Shown: positions 43,578-54,490, numbered from the stretch's first letter. The stretch: DNA of 64,000 nt from Gigaspora margarita (GCA_009809945.1 WTPW01000344.1:1-64000), one strand, 5' to 3'. The notes: generated by a model not told the origin, from the sequence alone. A program made the numbers and translations.

Positions 43578-45364
43578 ATGGCAACAACGCAAAGTCAGGT
43601 AGCTTCTCAGTTACCCATTTTAAAAAAGTTGTCAAGTATACAACCAAAGTCAACAACAAATTATTCAATTAATTCCAATAATAGTAATGGTAAACAATTA
43701 TTAACCGATAATGATAATGAAAGTAAACCTTTTATTCAAACAACAAAAAAAGATTTCGTTATATCTTCTCCAACTTCTCCAATTTCTCCAATTTCTCCAA
43801 TTTCTCCATCTATTCCAAAACCTAATTTCAACAAATTTTCACTTACGAACGGCTTACCAAAAGCACCACGACCTCAATTATCTCGTTCAAATAGTGATAC
43901 ATTATCACAAAGTAGTAGTAATAGTAGTGGTGGAAGAAAAAAATCAAGAGTTTCACCACATATAATTCCTACAAAAAAACATGATTTTTCTCATGTTAGA
44001 TCTCGTGTAGGTTCTTTGGATAACATAACTCATATACCAAAAGAAAGTGAGGTAAAAATCTTTACTGACAAACCGGATTTTTCTAGTATCAGTTCACGAA
44101 TTGGTTCCTTAGATAATATCGATCATATTCCAAAAGGTGGTGATAAAAAAATCTTGTCTATTAAACTTGATTATTCTAATGTGAATCCAAAAATTGGTTC
44201 ATTAGAAAATATTTATCATGTACCAAAAGGAGGTGATAAAAAAATTGAATCAATTAAACTCGATTATTCTAACGTTACTCCTCGAATTGGATCGCTTGAT
44301 AATATTAATCATATACCAAAAGGAGGTGATAAGAAAATTGAATCAATTAAACCAGATTTTTCTAATGTTACTTCCCGTATAGGTTCATTAGATAATATTA
44401 ATCATATACCTAAAGGTGGTGATAAAAAAATTCAAACGGTTAAGATCGATTTTTCTAAAGTTCATTCACGAGTCGGTTCTTTAGAAAATATTAGTCATAT
44501 TCCACAAGGTAAAAAAAAATATATATATATATACATTTTTATGCAAACCATTTTCTCTCGAAATTATTATTTACTAACTTATATATTAATTTATTAGGTG
44601 GTAACGTTAAAATCTTTTCCAGAAAACCAAGTTTTGATCACGTGCAACCACGTGTAGGTTCCCTTGACAACATTGATCATGTTCCTGGCGGAGGTGAAAA
44701 ATATATTCCTATAAAAATACCACCAAAAATACCATTGTCAGCTGTGAAATCCAAAGTTGGTTCTTTAAATAACATTCATCACACTCCTGGTGGTGGTGAT
44801 ATCAAAATATATTCAAGAAAATTGAGTTATCGTGATGTTACTCCAAGAATTAAATCAAGATCCAATAGTATTGACAGTACTATTGAAGAACGACCAGATC
44901 TTGTTTATAGCCCTGTTTCTTCTCTTGCGTTTGATGAATCTTTAGAAGTTAATAGTCCTCCTTCTGAACCTCTCACCGACACAAATATTCCTTTAACTGA
45001 AGTTTTACCACCTATTATTGAAAATACAAATATTGAAGAGACTAATGATGATGATGATGATTATAATGATGAACCTGGTTATCATCAAACGTCAGATTTT
45101 TCAAAAAATTTGAATGAACAAATTATTGAAAATCAAGAATTTGACGAAGGTGAACCAGTTGAAATTTTACAACAATCACAACTTAATGACACTGATTTGG
45201 ATTTTAAAGTTAATGTTCAAAGAAAGACATTACTTTTAGCCGAAGAAATTAAATCACCAAGAGTTTTATCAATCGTTGAAATACCTCCCGATAATTCGGA
45301 TTTGCCTACTAAACCCGAGTTGACCCATGATCAAAAAAAAGATTATGATGCATCTTGGTTATAA
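43578..45364 (+). CDS. Tau/MAP2/MAP4-like protein with eight microtubule-binding repeats
   Basis: Two exons, 43578-44508 and 44598-45364, joined by an 89-bp GT-AG intron that splits a Gly codon, give about 565 residues. Residues 1-130 are Ser/Asn-rich with SPTSPISPISPISPSIP (about 64-80), candidate proline-directed phosphorylation sites, and basic patches. Residues about 134-392 contain eight tandem repeats of 31 residues (the last spacing 34), cores at V144, I175, I206, I237, I268, V299, V330 and V364, each of the form [V/I]GSLDNIxHxPxGGxxKI. This closely matches the animal tau repeat KIGSLDNITHVPGGG; repeats 7 and 8 keep PGGG. No Cys is present. Residues about 400-565 are acidic with a DDDDDYNDE run. 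In animals such repeats bind and stabilise microtubules; the same role here is inferred. Start choice: first ATG in the open frame after the T-rich leader. Codon use and intron match the window, so contamination is unlikely. Confidence 0.93.
44509..44597 (+). other. Intron of the tau-like gene
   Basis: The donor follows CCACAAG (GTAAAAAA) and the acceptor is TTTATTAG before GTGGTAACG. Splicing restores the sixth repeat's HIPQGGNVKIF without changing frame, whereas reading through hits a stop after an Ile/Tyr-rich run. The intron contains a TATATATATATATA tract. Confidence 0.9.
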
Positions 45365-45417
45365 ATTATTATGATGCATCTTTGGTTATAATAATGATTT
45401 TGATGTATCTTGGTTAT
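45340..45417 (+). repeat. Triplicated C-terminal codons of the tau-like gene
   Basis: The last codons plus stop, GATTATGATGCATCTTGGTT followed by ATAA, are followed immediately by two diverged copies (TTATGATGCATCTTTGGTTA, then TAA; and GATTTTGATGTATCTTGGTT, then ATAA). The copies lie after the stop, so the 3' end has undergone a short tandem expansion of about 26-28 bp. The encoded end is DYDASWL. Confidence 0.75.
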
Positions 45418-46385
45418 AATGTTATTAAGGCAACTATTTGGGACACACGTAAATTACGTTTTTATTGTATATACTTTAATTAAACCCTTTATTATTTATT
45501 CTTGTTTTTTTGTAATTTATAGTTTGGCCGCATATTTTAATGGGTTTAACTATCTTTTTTGATGCGATGAACAAAGTTTGAAGCGCATGAAACATTGTAA
45601 ACTAGTCCGTTTATTTTACTCTATTTATATAAGTACTGTATTTTTTTTTTTATATCTTACCTTTTTAGCAAAAAAAAACATTTGCTATTTTATGATGTCT
45701 ATTGTTTATCCATATTTGTATTTATATATCACATTTATTTGTGTCTCATTAATATGTCATTAAGTCATTATTACTAAAAATCTATAACAAACCAGGTATT
45801 TCTCTGGTTTAACTGAAAAAAATTTATATATCTCGATCGTTTACATTATTAATGTGGTGTTTTCTTTATCAAATGATTTACACGTATTGTGGCGAGATAA
45901 CGTTTATGAACGTTATTCGGAAATTTCGACCTCAAATTTGGTTCAAAATAACCTTCACTTTGTATAACATGTTATATGACCTTGTTTTCGAAATAGCACA
46001 CATAGGTGTCTCGAAATAACGCGCAGGTGAATGTATTCTTATCGTAGGATTATTGTAGAGACTTAACTTCAAAGATAATTTATGACTAGGTGTGGTTAAG
46101 CAAATTATTAGAATACCGGCATTATTGCATTTTTAAAGTTAAAATTATACGGTGATTGATGGTCATTATTAAAATTATCTAGATGGCCATTGTTAAAAAT
46201 AACAAAGTTGGTATATTTATTTCATGCGCATTATAATGCATATGCATACCCCCAATCGAAAATGTCCACATGTCTACATTGTCCAAACGTTATTGACCGT
46301 TACACAAGTATTTACATTATTTTAAGTTCGATTTAAATTAAATACGATATAATAATAATCATTGGTGCAGAAATATTTATGTCTC
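45418..46385. other. Downstream region of the tau-like gene
   Basis: It holds the 3' untranslated region; no consensus AATAAA is obvious in the first 150 bases. CGAAATAACGCGCAGGTG at 46009-46026 is a relic of the AATAACGC palindrome family. The 61-codon plus frame at 45578 is Ile/Phe/Tyr-rich and random-like. Confidence 0.3.
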
Positions 46386-46443
46386 TGGGTTATATCCCAT
46401 TGTAGAGACATGATGACACATCTTTACAATGGGATATAACCCA
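46386..46443. repeat. 58-base hairpin, TGGGTTATATCCCATTGTA
   Basis: TGGGTTATATCCCATTGTAG, then AGA, pairs with TCTTTACAATGGGATATAAC, then CCA. The loop is about 12 bases. It directly precedes the hAT-type MITE at 46455. Confidence 0.6.
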
Positions 46444-46454
46444 ATGACTATAAT

Positions 46455-46901
46455 CATGGATGGTAAATGACCTGGTCATTTGATCAAAATTCAAATGACC
46501 CTGAGTCATCAAATTATGACCAGTTATTTGAGATCCTCGGTCATTTAGGTCATTTTCGTGTGCAATAATTTTTATTGGTCAACATAGCTTAATGTGTAGA
46601 AGTTAAAATTGCACTGCGTAAATGATATTTGTGAAATAAGAAAGTTGATCGCAGTGATAATACATACATTGTAAAATTTTATTAATGGAAAATATCAATT
46701 TACTTAGCATAATTTAGCCTTTATCCAATAACGACGTTTATAAATTGTATTTTATAATCAAAACTTTCAATTTTTATTGGCCAACAAGTATTAGATTATC
46801 AATTAACCAAAGTTAAATTTCATTTGGGCTGTGAAATGACCAATGACTTGTCATTTGTCATCTGAGTCATTTGGGTCATTTCAAATCGTTCACCATCCCT
46901 G
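46455..46901. mobile_element. hAT-type MITE with AAATGACC repeats
   Basis: Flanks are ACTATAAT (46447-46454) and CCTATAAT (46902-46909), an 8-bp duplication with one mismatch. Termini are CATGGATGGTAAATGACCTG and, inverted, CAGGGATGGTGAACGATTTG. Subterminal TCATTTGGGTCATTT and AATGACC words repeat in both orientations. No reading frame. Confidence 0.72.
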
Positions 46902-47233
46902 CCTATAATCCTCTGAATTTGTATATTCTGTATTATACATGTGCCGGTTCGTGGGGATATTAAACTCTTGAGGAGATGCTAAATTTCCTTATTCAAATGC
47001 ACTCGCTTGACTATTATATTCAACTGGAGTATCGTACAGGTGCGATACTCTGACTTTAGGACCATTTAGCAATTAGAAAAAACTATAACCACGCAGTTTT
47101 AGATTGGATGTTCCGTAGTAAAACATACATTCTTGATATTTCTGCACCTACTTTTTGATTATCTAAAACCACCTTAAAACTAACCAATAAGATTAATACG
47201 TAAAAAACATAGAAATGTTAGGGCATAAGTATA

Positions 47234-47353
47234 CATTATTGGGCAAAAATTGTTGAATAAAAGTAATTTTGCAAATGAATACGTGCCGTAAAGCGGCACC
47301 TGTAGCCAATCATTTGTCAAATTACCGTATTCGACAATTTTTGCCCAATAATG
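47234..47353. mobile_element. 120-bp TIR MITE, termini CATTATTGGGCAAAAATTG
   Basis: CATTATTGGGCAAAAATTGT at the left is matched by ACAATTTTTGCCCAATAATG at the right, with further pairing (TTTTGCAAATGA and TCATTTGTCAAA). The centre has GTGCCGTAAAGCGGCAC, a perfect small palindrome. Confidence 0.65.
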
Positions 47354-47489
47354 ATCATGATTGGTAGGGGGTCACTCACTGAGTTTTAATTTGAATAAAC
47401 ATGATTACGTTGTAACACATGAAAAAATAACAAATAATGTTAGAATTGAGTAAACCTAGCTTATGGATTAAATAGAAAAGTTATTAATA

Positions 47490-47754
47490 TAAAAGGATGA
47501 TCCAGCTGGTGGGTCATGTGAAGTTAGGGAACTGCGAACTGAAGAAGATAGCAGGTCATACACGTGGGACCAGGAACCCAGGATATCATATAATGACTTA
47601 ACGGAACATGAGCTATCTCACTAGTTTGGTGAAATATAGGTGCCATATGACTGTCCATTGACTTCTGCAGAATGATAACTCTGGCCTTAAAAGATACGAG
47701 GGATTCTTAAGGCGTCTAAGGACCTTCAGGAAGCAGAGGAAGGAGAAACAAAAA
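47490..47754 (+). other. GC-richer, protein-like fragment, unrecognised
   Basis: This segment is much less AT-rich than its neighbours. One frame reads KDDPAGGSCEVRELRTEEDS, then RSYTWDQEPRISYNDLTEHE before a stop (about 47491-47616), and text such as VPYDCPLTSAE follows. The composition suggests a decayed coding sequence, perhaps from a retroelement or a captured gene. I cannot assign a family. Confidence 0.4.
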
Positions 47755-48385
47755 ATTTAGCAATTAATCATTAAGAATCTTAATGATTATAATTCAGTAG
47801 TTAATTGTTAAGAATAGCTGATCATTAAGAATCTTAACAATTATAATTCAGTAGTTGATCATTAAGAATCTTAATGATTATTATAATTTAGCAATTAATC
47901 ATTAAGAATCTTATCAGTAGTAGGTCATTAAGAATCTTAACGATTATAATTCTTATAATTCAATAGATGATTATAAGAATCTTAACGATTATAATTCAGT
48001 AGTGGGTTATTAAGAATATTAATGATTATAATTCAGTATAATTCAATAGATGATTATAAGAATCTTAATGATTATAATTTAGTAGTTGATTATTAAAAAT
48101 ATTAATGATTATAATTCAGTACAATTCAATAGTTGATTGTTAAGAATCTTAATAATTAAAATTCAGCATAATTTAGTAGCTGATCGTTAAGAATCTTAAT
48201 GATCAACTGCTAAATTATAATAGTTAAGATTCTAAATGATTATTACTGAATTATGATCATTAAGATTCTTAGTAAACAACTTTAAATTATCAATCATTAA
48301 GATCAGCTGCTGAATTATATTCTTAATGATTAACTGTTAAATTAAAAACAAAAGATTCTTAATCATTAATTATATTAAATAAATC
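47755..48385. repeat. 45-bp AAGAATCTTAATGATTATAA satellite, left block
   Basis: Diverged units with CATTAAGAATCTTAATGATT and AATTCAGTAGTTGATC words. Orientation flips near 48195, where the complement (TGCTGAATTATATTCTTAAT-type) takes over. The same satellite occupies 50130-53470. Units here are more diverged and shorter. Confidence 0.8.
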
Positions 48386-48646
48386 TAAATATTTTTAATT
48401 AGTGAAGATTAAATAATAATGTTATTAAGAATTGATAAAGTTTGAGAATAATAAATTTTATAATTGAATATAATATCTATAAATACTGTATCAATTTAAT
48501 TTTAATATTTAGTTCAAATTACAAATTATTATATATTTTTTATTATCTTATGTTCTTTTGGAAATTCATCAGGTTTTTCTAAAATAAAAATAAAAATTAT
48601 CTATTTTAAAAAATCCTACACATTTTTTTATACTAGATGCTGAAAT

Positions 48647-49991
48647 CTATTCATGTACTCCAAATTTCAAAAATGTTTTTAAATCATATAAACCATGCTT
48701 AACATCATGTGCATATTCTACAAAAGCAAGCATATATTTTTGTCCAGAATATTCATGAACAAAATAAAACAAAACTCTGACATAATAAACCTTTAAAGCA
48801 GCTTGTTTACCAGATTGGTTAACTAAAATCTCATACTAAAAAATATAAGACATAAATATATTTTATAAAATTAAATAAATTATTATTTTCTACTTTGTAC
48901 TTTCTCTAACACATGAATTATCATGACAAGCTTTATTAGTTTTAGTTAAAATAGAGCCAATCATATATCCATCCAAAGTTCTTAGTCTTGCAAATTTTGT
49001 TTCTGTATTATTTAGCTAAAATCAAAAGCTTAAATTATTATTAATATAAATATTAATATAAATAATACTTTATTACCTTCTTTAAAGGACTATTTATATT
49101 TGAAGTATAAAAATTGCACAAATTGGTTAATGGTTGATCTTTTTCTAAAATATTAACAAGTTTATATTGGGCAACTTGGAAACAAAAATTCTTCAGGGTT
49201 ATCAGGTAATGCAAATACTTTGTTATCTGCATAAATTGGCGATATTTCTTTAGAAAAATTTGTTCTTATAATGATGATATAAAATATAAATGATTAAACT
49301 AATCTAATATCAGAAAAATTATTAGCAAGATTCTCATAAGGAAAGATTTGAGATTGAACTAACATTTGTAATATTCCATATAATCTTTCCATAAGAAATT
49401 GCCAAAATGTCCATCATGGACCACAATCTATAATTGAATCTTTAATATGAAGTAAATAATGAAATACAATTTTAAATACAGATAACTGGCTTTCTTTATA
49501 TTTGCTATAATATCTTAAAATAAAAAATAAAAATTAGATAATTATATATTAATATAATAAATTTTAAATTATATATTATATATACTTTTCATAATGATTC
49601 CAAAAGGACCCCTCATATAGGTCATAACTGGACTTTGGCCAATTTTGGCCTAATATGCTAAAAATAACAAAATCTATTTACTTTAATAACTTCTAATCCA
49701 GTGATCAGAATTAAATAAACTTTTTTTGTTAGATGCACCTCACTAAGAGCTTCATTTTAAAAAAAGTTCATTCAGATTGGACCACTGGATGCCAAGATAA
49801 TTGCCAAAACTATTTTTTGCTTCTCAAATTTTAGGTTTTTTTGCTGAAAATTTCAAGTATGACCTCTATACTAGTTGTCTGGGGTCCTATTTCAAAATTC
49901 AATAAAGTATTCTTCAATACATTCCATTTCTTCTATAGAAATAATACGTTGAATACAAAGCTTTGCTGAAAATACCCAGCCTCTAAGCAAA
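48647..49991 (-). pseudogene. tnp2-like transposase B, C-terminal block
   Basis: Read on the minus strand with introns and frame breaks: LRGWVFSAKLCIQRIISIEE (about 49930-49991), then after an inserted element RYYSKYKESQLSVFKIVFHY, LLHIKDSIIDCGP and FWQFLMERLYGILQ (about 49320-49545), which is the position of the FERMNG region in tnp2 proteins. Then come ALPDNPEEF, ARLRTLDGYMIGSILTK (about 48890-49015) and YEILVNQSGKQAALK with YMLAFVEYAHDVKHGLYDL (48647-48840) before a stop. The order matches the C-terminal third of a CACTA-like transposase. Stops and frameshifts show decay. It is distinct in sequence from the transposase in the 5334-16703 element. Confidence 0.7.
49605..49888. mobile_element. 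Short TIR element, termini AGGACCCC, copy 1
   Basis: AGGACCCCTCATATAGGTCA at the left and the complement of AGGACCCCAGACAACTAGTA at the right form the ends; a TATAG-AGGTCATAC motif is shared. It interrupts transposase B between IEEYFIEF and the text HYEK. A diverged copy in the opposite orientation is at about 54979-55290. No reading frame. Confidence 0.7.
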
Positions 49992-50129
49992 CTATAATAA
50001 TAATAATAAATAAATATAACAAAATCATAAATGATTATTATATATATATAATTGTAATAATTAGTTAAAATTTTATTATTAATTTACAAATTGATCATAT
50101 TTTGCAAATTATATTTTACAATTAATTGC

Positions 50130-53100
50130 AATCATCCAATTATGTGAACCTTAATGAACAAACATAATTTAGCAATTGCTGAATTATAATCATTAAAAAT
50201 CTTAATAATTATAATTCAGCAATTGCAAAATTAATCATTAAGAATCTTAATGATCATAATTCTGCAATTGCTAAATTAATTGTTAAGAATCTTAACGATT
50301 ATAATTCTGCAATTGCTAAATTAATCGTTAAGAATCTTAACAATTATAATTCAGCAATTGCAGAATTATATCATTAAAATTCTTAATGATTAATTTAGCA
50401 ATTGCAGAATTATGATCATTAAGCTTCTTAACAATTAATTCAGCAATTGCAGAATTATGATCATGAAGATTCTTAATGATTAATTTTGCGATTTCTGAAT
50501 TATAATTGTTAAGATTCTTAATGATTCATTGAACAATTTCTGAATTATGATCGTTAAGATTCTTAACAATCATAATTTAGCAATTGTAGTATTAAGAATC
50601 TTAACAATCATAATTCTGCAATTGCTAAATTAATCATTAAGAATCTTAACAATCATAATTCAGAAATTGCTAAATTAATTATTAAGAATCTTAATGATCA
50701 TAATATGCAATTGCTAAATTAATTGTTAAGAATCTTAATAGTTATAATATTGCAATTGCTAAATTAATCATTAAGGGTAGAGAGTACTATTTTAAAATTA
50801 TATATAATCTTAATGGTAAATTTTTTTATAATTAATTTTATGAAAAATTATATTAAGTAACCTAATTTTAATACTTAAAACAAGTTTGTAGAGCAGGTTT
50901 TTTGATTTTAATAATAGTAAAATTATTAATATTGGTTAAAAACTCAGTGAAATATATATTTTTAAAGATTGGGTATTAAAATTTAGTAATAAAACTAACT
51001 TATAAATTTACATAAATTGACCAATCAGATTAGTAATTTTGTGCAACCCAGAAAATTTTGGGCTAACCAGAACGACTTTGTAATATATACAACTATATTT
51101 TTTTGAAATATAATAATAGTTCAAAATTTTACCATAATAGATAAATTGTTTTTATTTATATTTTGTAAAATTTTAATAAAAATTTGTTGTAATTTAAAAA
51201 AGTTTTATTAATAGCATATATCAGTTTTATATGAAATTTTCAAAATACCTTATAAAACTATATAAAAATAATCTATGTACCCTCTACCCTTAAGAATCTT
51301 AACAATCATAATACTGCAACTGCTGAATTAATCATAAGAATCTTAATGATCATAATTCTGCAATTGCTAAATTAATTGTTAAGAATCTTAACAATCATAA
51401 TTCAGCAATTGCAGAATTATGATTGTTAAGATTCTTAATAATTATAATACTGCAATTGCTAATCATAATTCTGCAATTGCTGAATTAATCATTAAGAATT
51501 TTAATAATTATAATTCTGCAATTGCTGAATTAATCATTAAGAATCTTATTGATTATAATTTAGCAATTGCAGAATTAATTCAGCAATTGCAGAATTAGAA
51601 TTGTTAAGATTTTTAATGATTAATTCAGCAATTGCAGAAATTATGATTGTTAAGATTCTTAACAATTAATTTAGCAATTGCAGACTTATGATTGTTAAGA
51701 TTCTTAATGATTAATTAGCAAATTCTGAATTATAATTGTTAATATTCTTAATGATTAATTTAGCAATTGCAGAATTATGATCTTTAAGATTTTTAACAAT
51801 TAATTTAGCAATTGCAGAATTATGATCATTAAGATTCCTAATAATTAATTTGCAAATTCTAAATTATGATCATTAAGATTCTTAACGATTAATTTATCAA
51901 TTTTTGAATTATGATCATTAAGATTCTTAATGATTATAATTCAGCAATTGCAGTATTATTATAATTCAGAAATTGCTAAATTAATCATTAAGAATCTTAA
52001 CGATCATAATTCAGAAATTGCTAAATTAATCACTAAGAATCTTAATGATTATAATACTGCAATTGCTAAATTAAACGTTAGCAATCTTAACAATCATAAT
52101 ACTGCAATTGCTGAATTAATTGTTAAGAATCTTAATGGTCATAATACTGCAACTGCTAAATTAATTGTTAAGAATCTTAACGATCATAATTCTGCAATTG
52201 CTGAATTAATTATTAAAAATCTTAATAATTATAATTCTGCAATTGCAGAATTATGTTTGTTAAGATTCTTAATGATTAATTTAGCAGTTGCAGAATTATG
52301 ATTATTAAGAGTTTTAACAATTATAATACTGTACTTGCTGAATTATAATCATTAAAGTTCTTAACAATTATAATACTGCAATTGCTGATCATAATTCTGC
52401 AACTGCTGAATTAATCATTAAGAATCTAATGATCATTATTTAGAAATAGTTAAATTAATTGTTAAGAATCTTAATGATCATAATTCAGAAATTGCTAAAT
52501 TAATCATTAAAAATCTTAGGATCATAATACTGCAATTGCTAAATTAATCATTAAAAATCTTAATGATAATAATACTGCAATTGCTAAATTAATTGTTAAG
52601 AATCTTAACAATCATAATTCTGCAATTGCTGAATTAATCATTAAGAATCTTAACAACAATAAATCTGCAATTGCTGAATTAAATGTTAAGAATCTTAATG
52701 ACCATAATTCAGATCTTAATAATTATAATTCAGTATTTAGAATTATGATCATTAAGATTCTTAATGATTAATTTAGCAGTTGCAGAATTATGATCATTAA
52801 GATTCTTAACAGTTATAATACTACAATTGCTAAATTATGATTAAAATCTTAATGAAAAATTCAGCAATTGCATAATTATGATCATTAAGATTCTTAAAAA
52901 TTGCAGAATTATGATTGTTAAGATTTTTAATGATTAATTTAGCAATTTCTAAATTATGTTCATTAAGATTCTTAACAATTATAAGCCAGCAACTGCAGTA
53001 ATATAATCATTCAGAATCTTAACAAATGTAATTCTGCAATTGCTGAATTAACTATTAAGAATCTTAACAATCATATTCAGAAATTGCTAAATTAATTATT

Positions 53101-53470
53101 AAGAATGTTAATGATCTAATTCAGAAATTGTTAAATTAATCGTAAGAATCTTAATGATCATAATACTAAAATTGTGAATTGATATTAAAAATCTTAATGA
53201 TTATAATACTGCAATTGTTGAATTAATCATTAAGAATCTTAATGATCATAATACTGCAATTGCTAATAATAATTCTTCAATGCTAAATTAATTGTTAAGA
53301 AGATTAACGATCATAATACTGCAATTGCTAAATTAATCATTAAGAATCTTAATAATCATAATTCTGCAATTGCTGAATTAATCATTAAAAATCTTAATGT
53401 TCATAATTCAACAATTGCTAAATTAATCTTTAAAATTTTAATGATAATAATTAAGTAGTTAATCGTTAAG
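50130..53470. repeat. 45-bp satellite, main block, both orientations
   Basis: A 45-bp unit (ATTAATTGTTAAGAATCTTA followed by ATGGTCATAATACTGCAACT and GCTAA) is repeated many times in blocks of alternating orientation, for example forward at 51950-52230 and reverse at 51590-51930. Each unit includes the near palindromes TTAAGAATCTTAA and GCAATTGC. Because 45 is divisible by three, one stretch (51930-52301) stays open for 123 codons, encoding 15-residue repeats such as KNLNDHNSEIAKLIT. I treat that as translated repeat. The array lies between blocks of transposase B. Confidence 0.85.
50775..51289. mobile_element. TTAA-flanked MITE inside the satellite
   Basis: GGGTAGAGAGTAC at the left and GTACCCTCTACCC at the right are inverted ends flanked by TTAA (50771-50774, 51290-51293). 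Removing it and one TTAA restores an uninterrupted satellite unit (ATCATTAAGAATCTTAAC). The interior is AT-rich without a frame. Same target preference as the element at 24263. Confidence 0.75.
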
Positions 53471-53754
53471 AATTTCAATAATTATAATTTAGTAGTTGAT
53501 TGAAGTTATTATTAGCTAGTATTATAGCCAATATTAGTTAACTCTGTTAATATTATGCTCTTTTAAAAAAAATAGCTTTCAGAAAGTTTAACCGTATTGA
53601 TTACAATTATAATAGTTATAATTTGCAATATTAATTAAAGATATGGCAAATTTGCAAATAATAATAAATAAATAAATATATAAATAGAAATTTATATTTA
53701 CTGTAGTGTTTTTAAATAAGTTTTTAATGATAACAAAGAATATAGTAAAGTCTG

Positions 53755-54490
53755 GTTAGACCATTCTGATAGAATACTGAGTAATATTATTTGGAAGTCT
53801 GCCAAATTCTAATAGTATTCTTTTTTCTTTTCCATTGTTTTTTAAAATTTGACCAATTTGATTTCATGTAGATTTTACAATTATATACTGTTCAGTATAT
53901 GTATTGTTTAAATTTTCATCATTAAAAAATTTTCTACTCCAGTGTTTATACATCCATGGTGTTACATTTTCAAATAAAAGATGTATAATATTAATAGAAA
54001 ATAAGCATAAAAATTTTGTTGCTTATTTGTAATTCAAATAAAATACTTCTTCTACAAATTCCTAATAAAATTTAATAAATAAATTTAAATATTAATTTCA
54101 TTGCTCTAACTAAAAAAAAATACACCTGTTTTTTGTGAAATTTCTTTATAGCTTTATTAGTTGGCAATTTTTGCTATTCTTAGATTAATTTATTATACTT
54201 ATTATAATTACAAAGTGGAACGTCTTGTATATTATATGTTGGAGATTTGGAATAACTATAAGAAGGTTTTAAAGGATAATAAATATAATTATTTGTTAAA
54301 TCTCGTACACCTTTTAAACTATACATTTGACATCCCATATATGAATTATGTCCAGTAATACATATAAGCTTTGTTATAGCTAGTATATATGAGATTTTAA
54401 TTTAAACTTCTGTTTACTATCACTATCAAAACATAAAACATCAGGGAAGTTTTTTTAGTACAGCTCTATGCAACTTTTTAAAAAAAACAA
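53755..54490 (-). pseudogene. tnp2-like transposase B, central block
   Basis: The minus strand reads KKLHRAVLKKLPDVLCFDSD, then QKFKLKSHIY near 54370-54490; after a frame change ICITGHNSYMGCQMYSLKGV and IYYPLKPSYSY (about 54230-54370); after a probable intron MHLLFENVTPWMYKHWSRKF, then GQILKNNG and LLEFGRLPNNITQYS (about 53757-53975). TGHNSYMGC with a nearby Cys-based motif and LFENVTPWMYKHW are characteristic of the catalytic half of these fungal CACTA-like transposases. The plus-strand frame at 54161 is a shadow of this. Confidence 0.7.

Noticed and set aside
43578-45364. Animal contamination as the source of the tau-like gene
   Set aside because: Codon use, the AT-rich short intron and continuous repeat context match the rest of the window. 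Not fully excluded, since it needs read-level evidence.
51930-52301. 15-residue repeat protein as a real repeat-protein gene
   Set aside because: It is the 45-bp satellite read in one frame; other units have stops and the orientation flips. There is no start context or flanking unique coding sequence.
54161-54358. 65-codon plus-strand gene
   Set aside because: The opposite strand reads TGHNSYMGC and YYPLKPSYSY, parts of the tnp2-like family.
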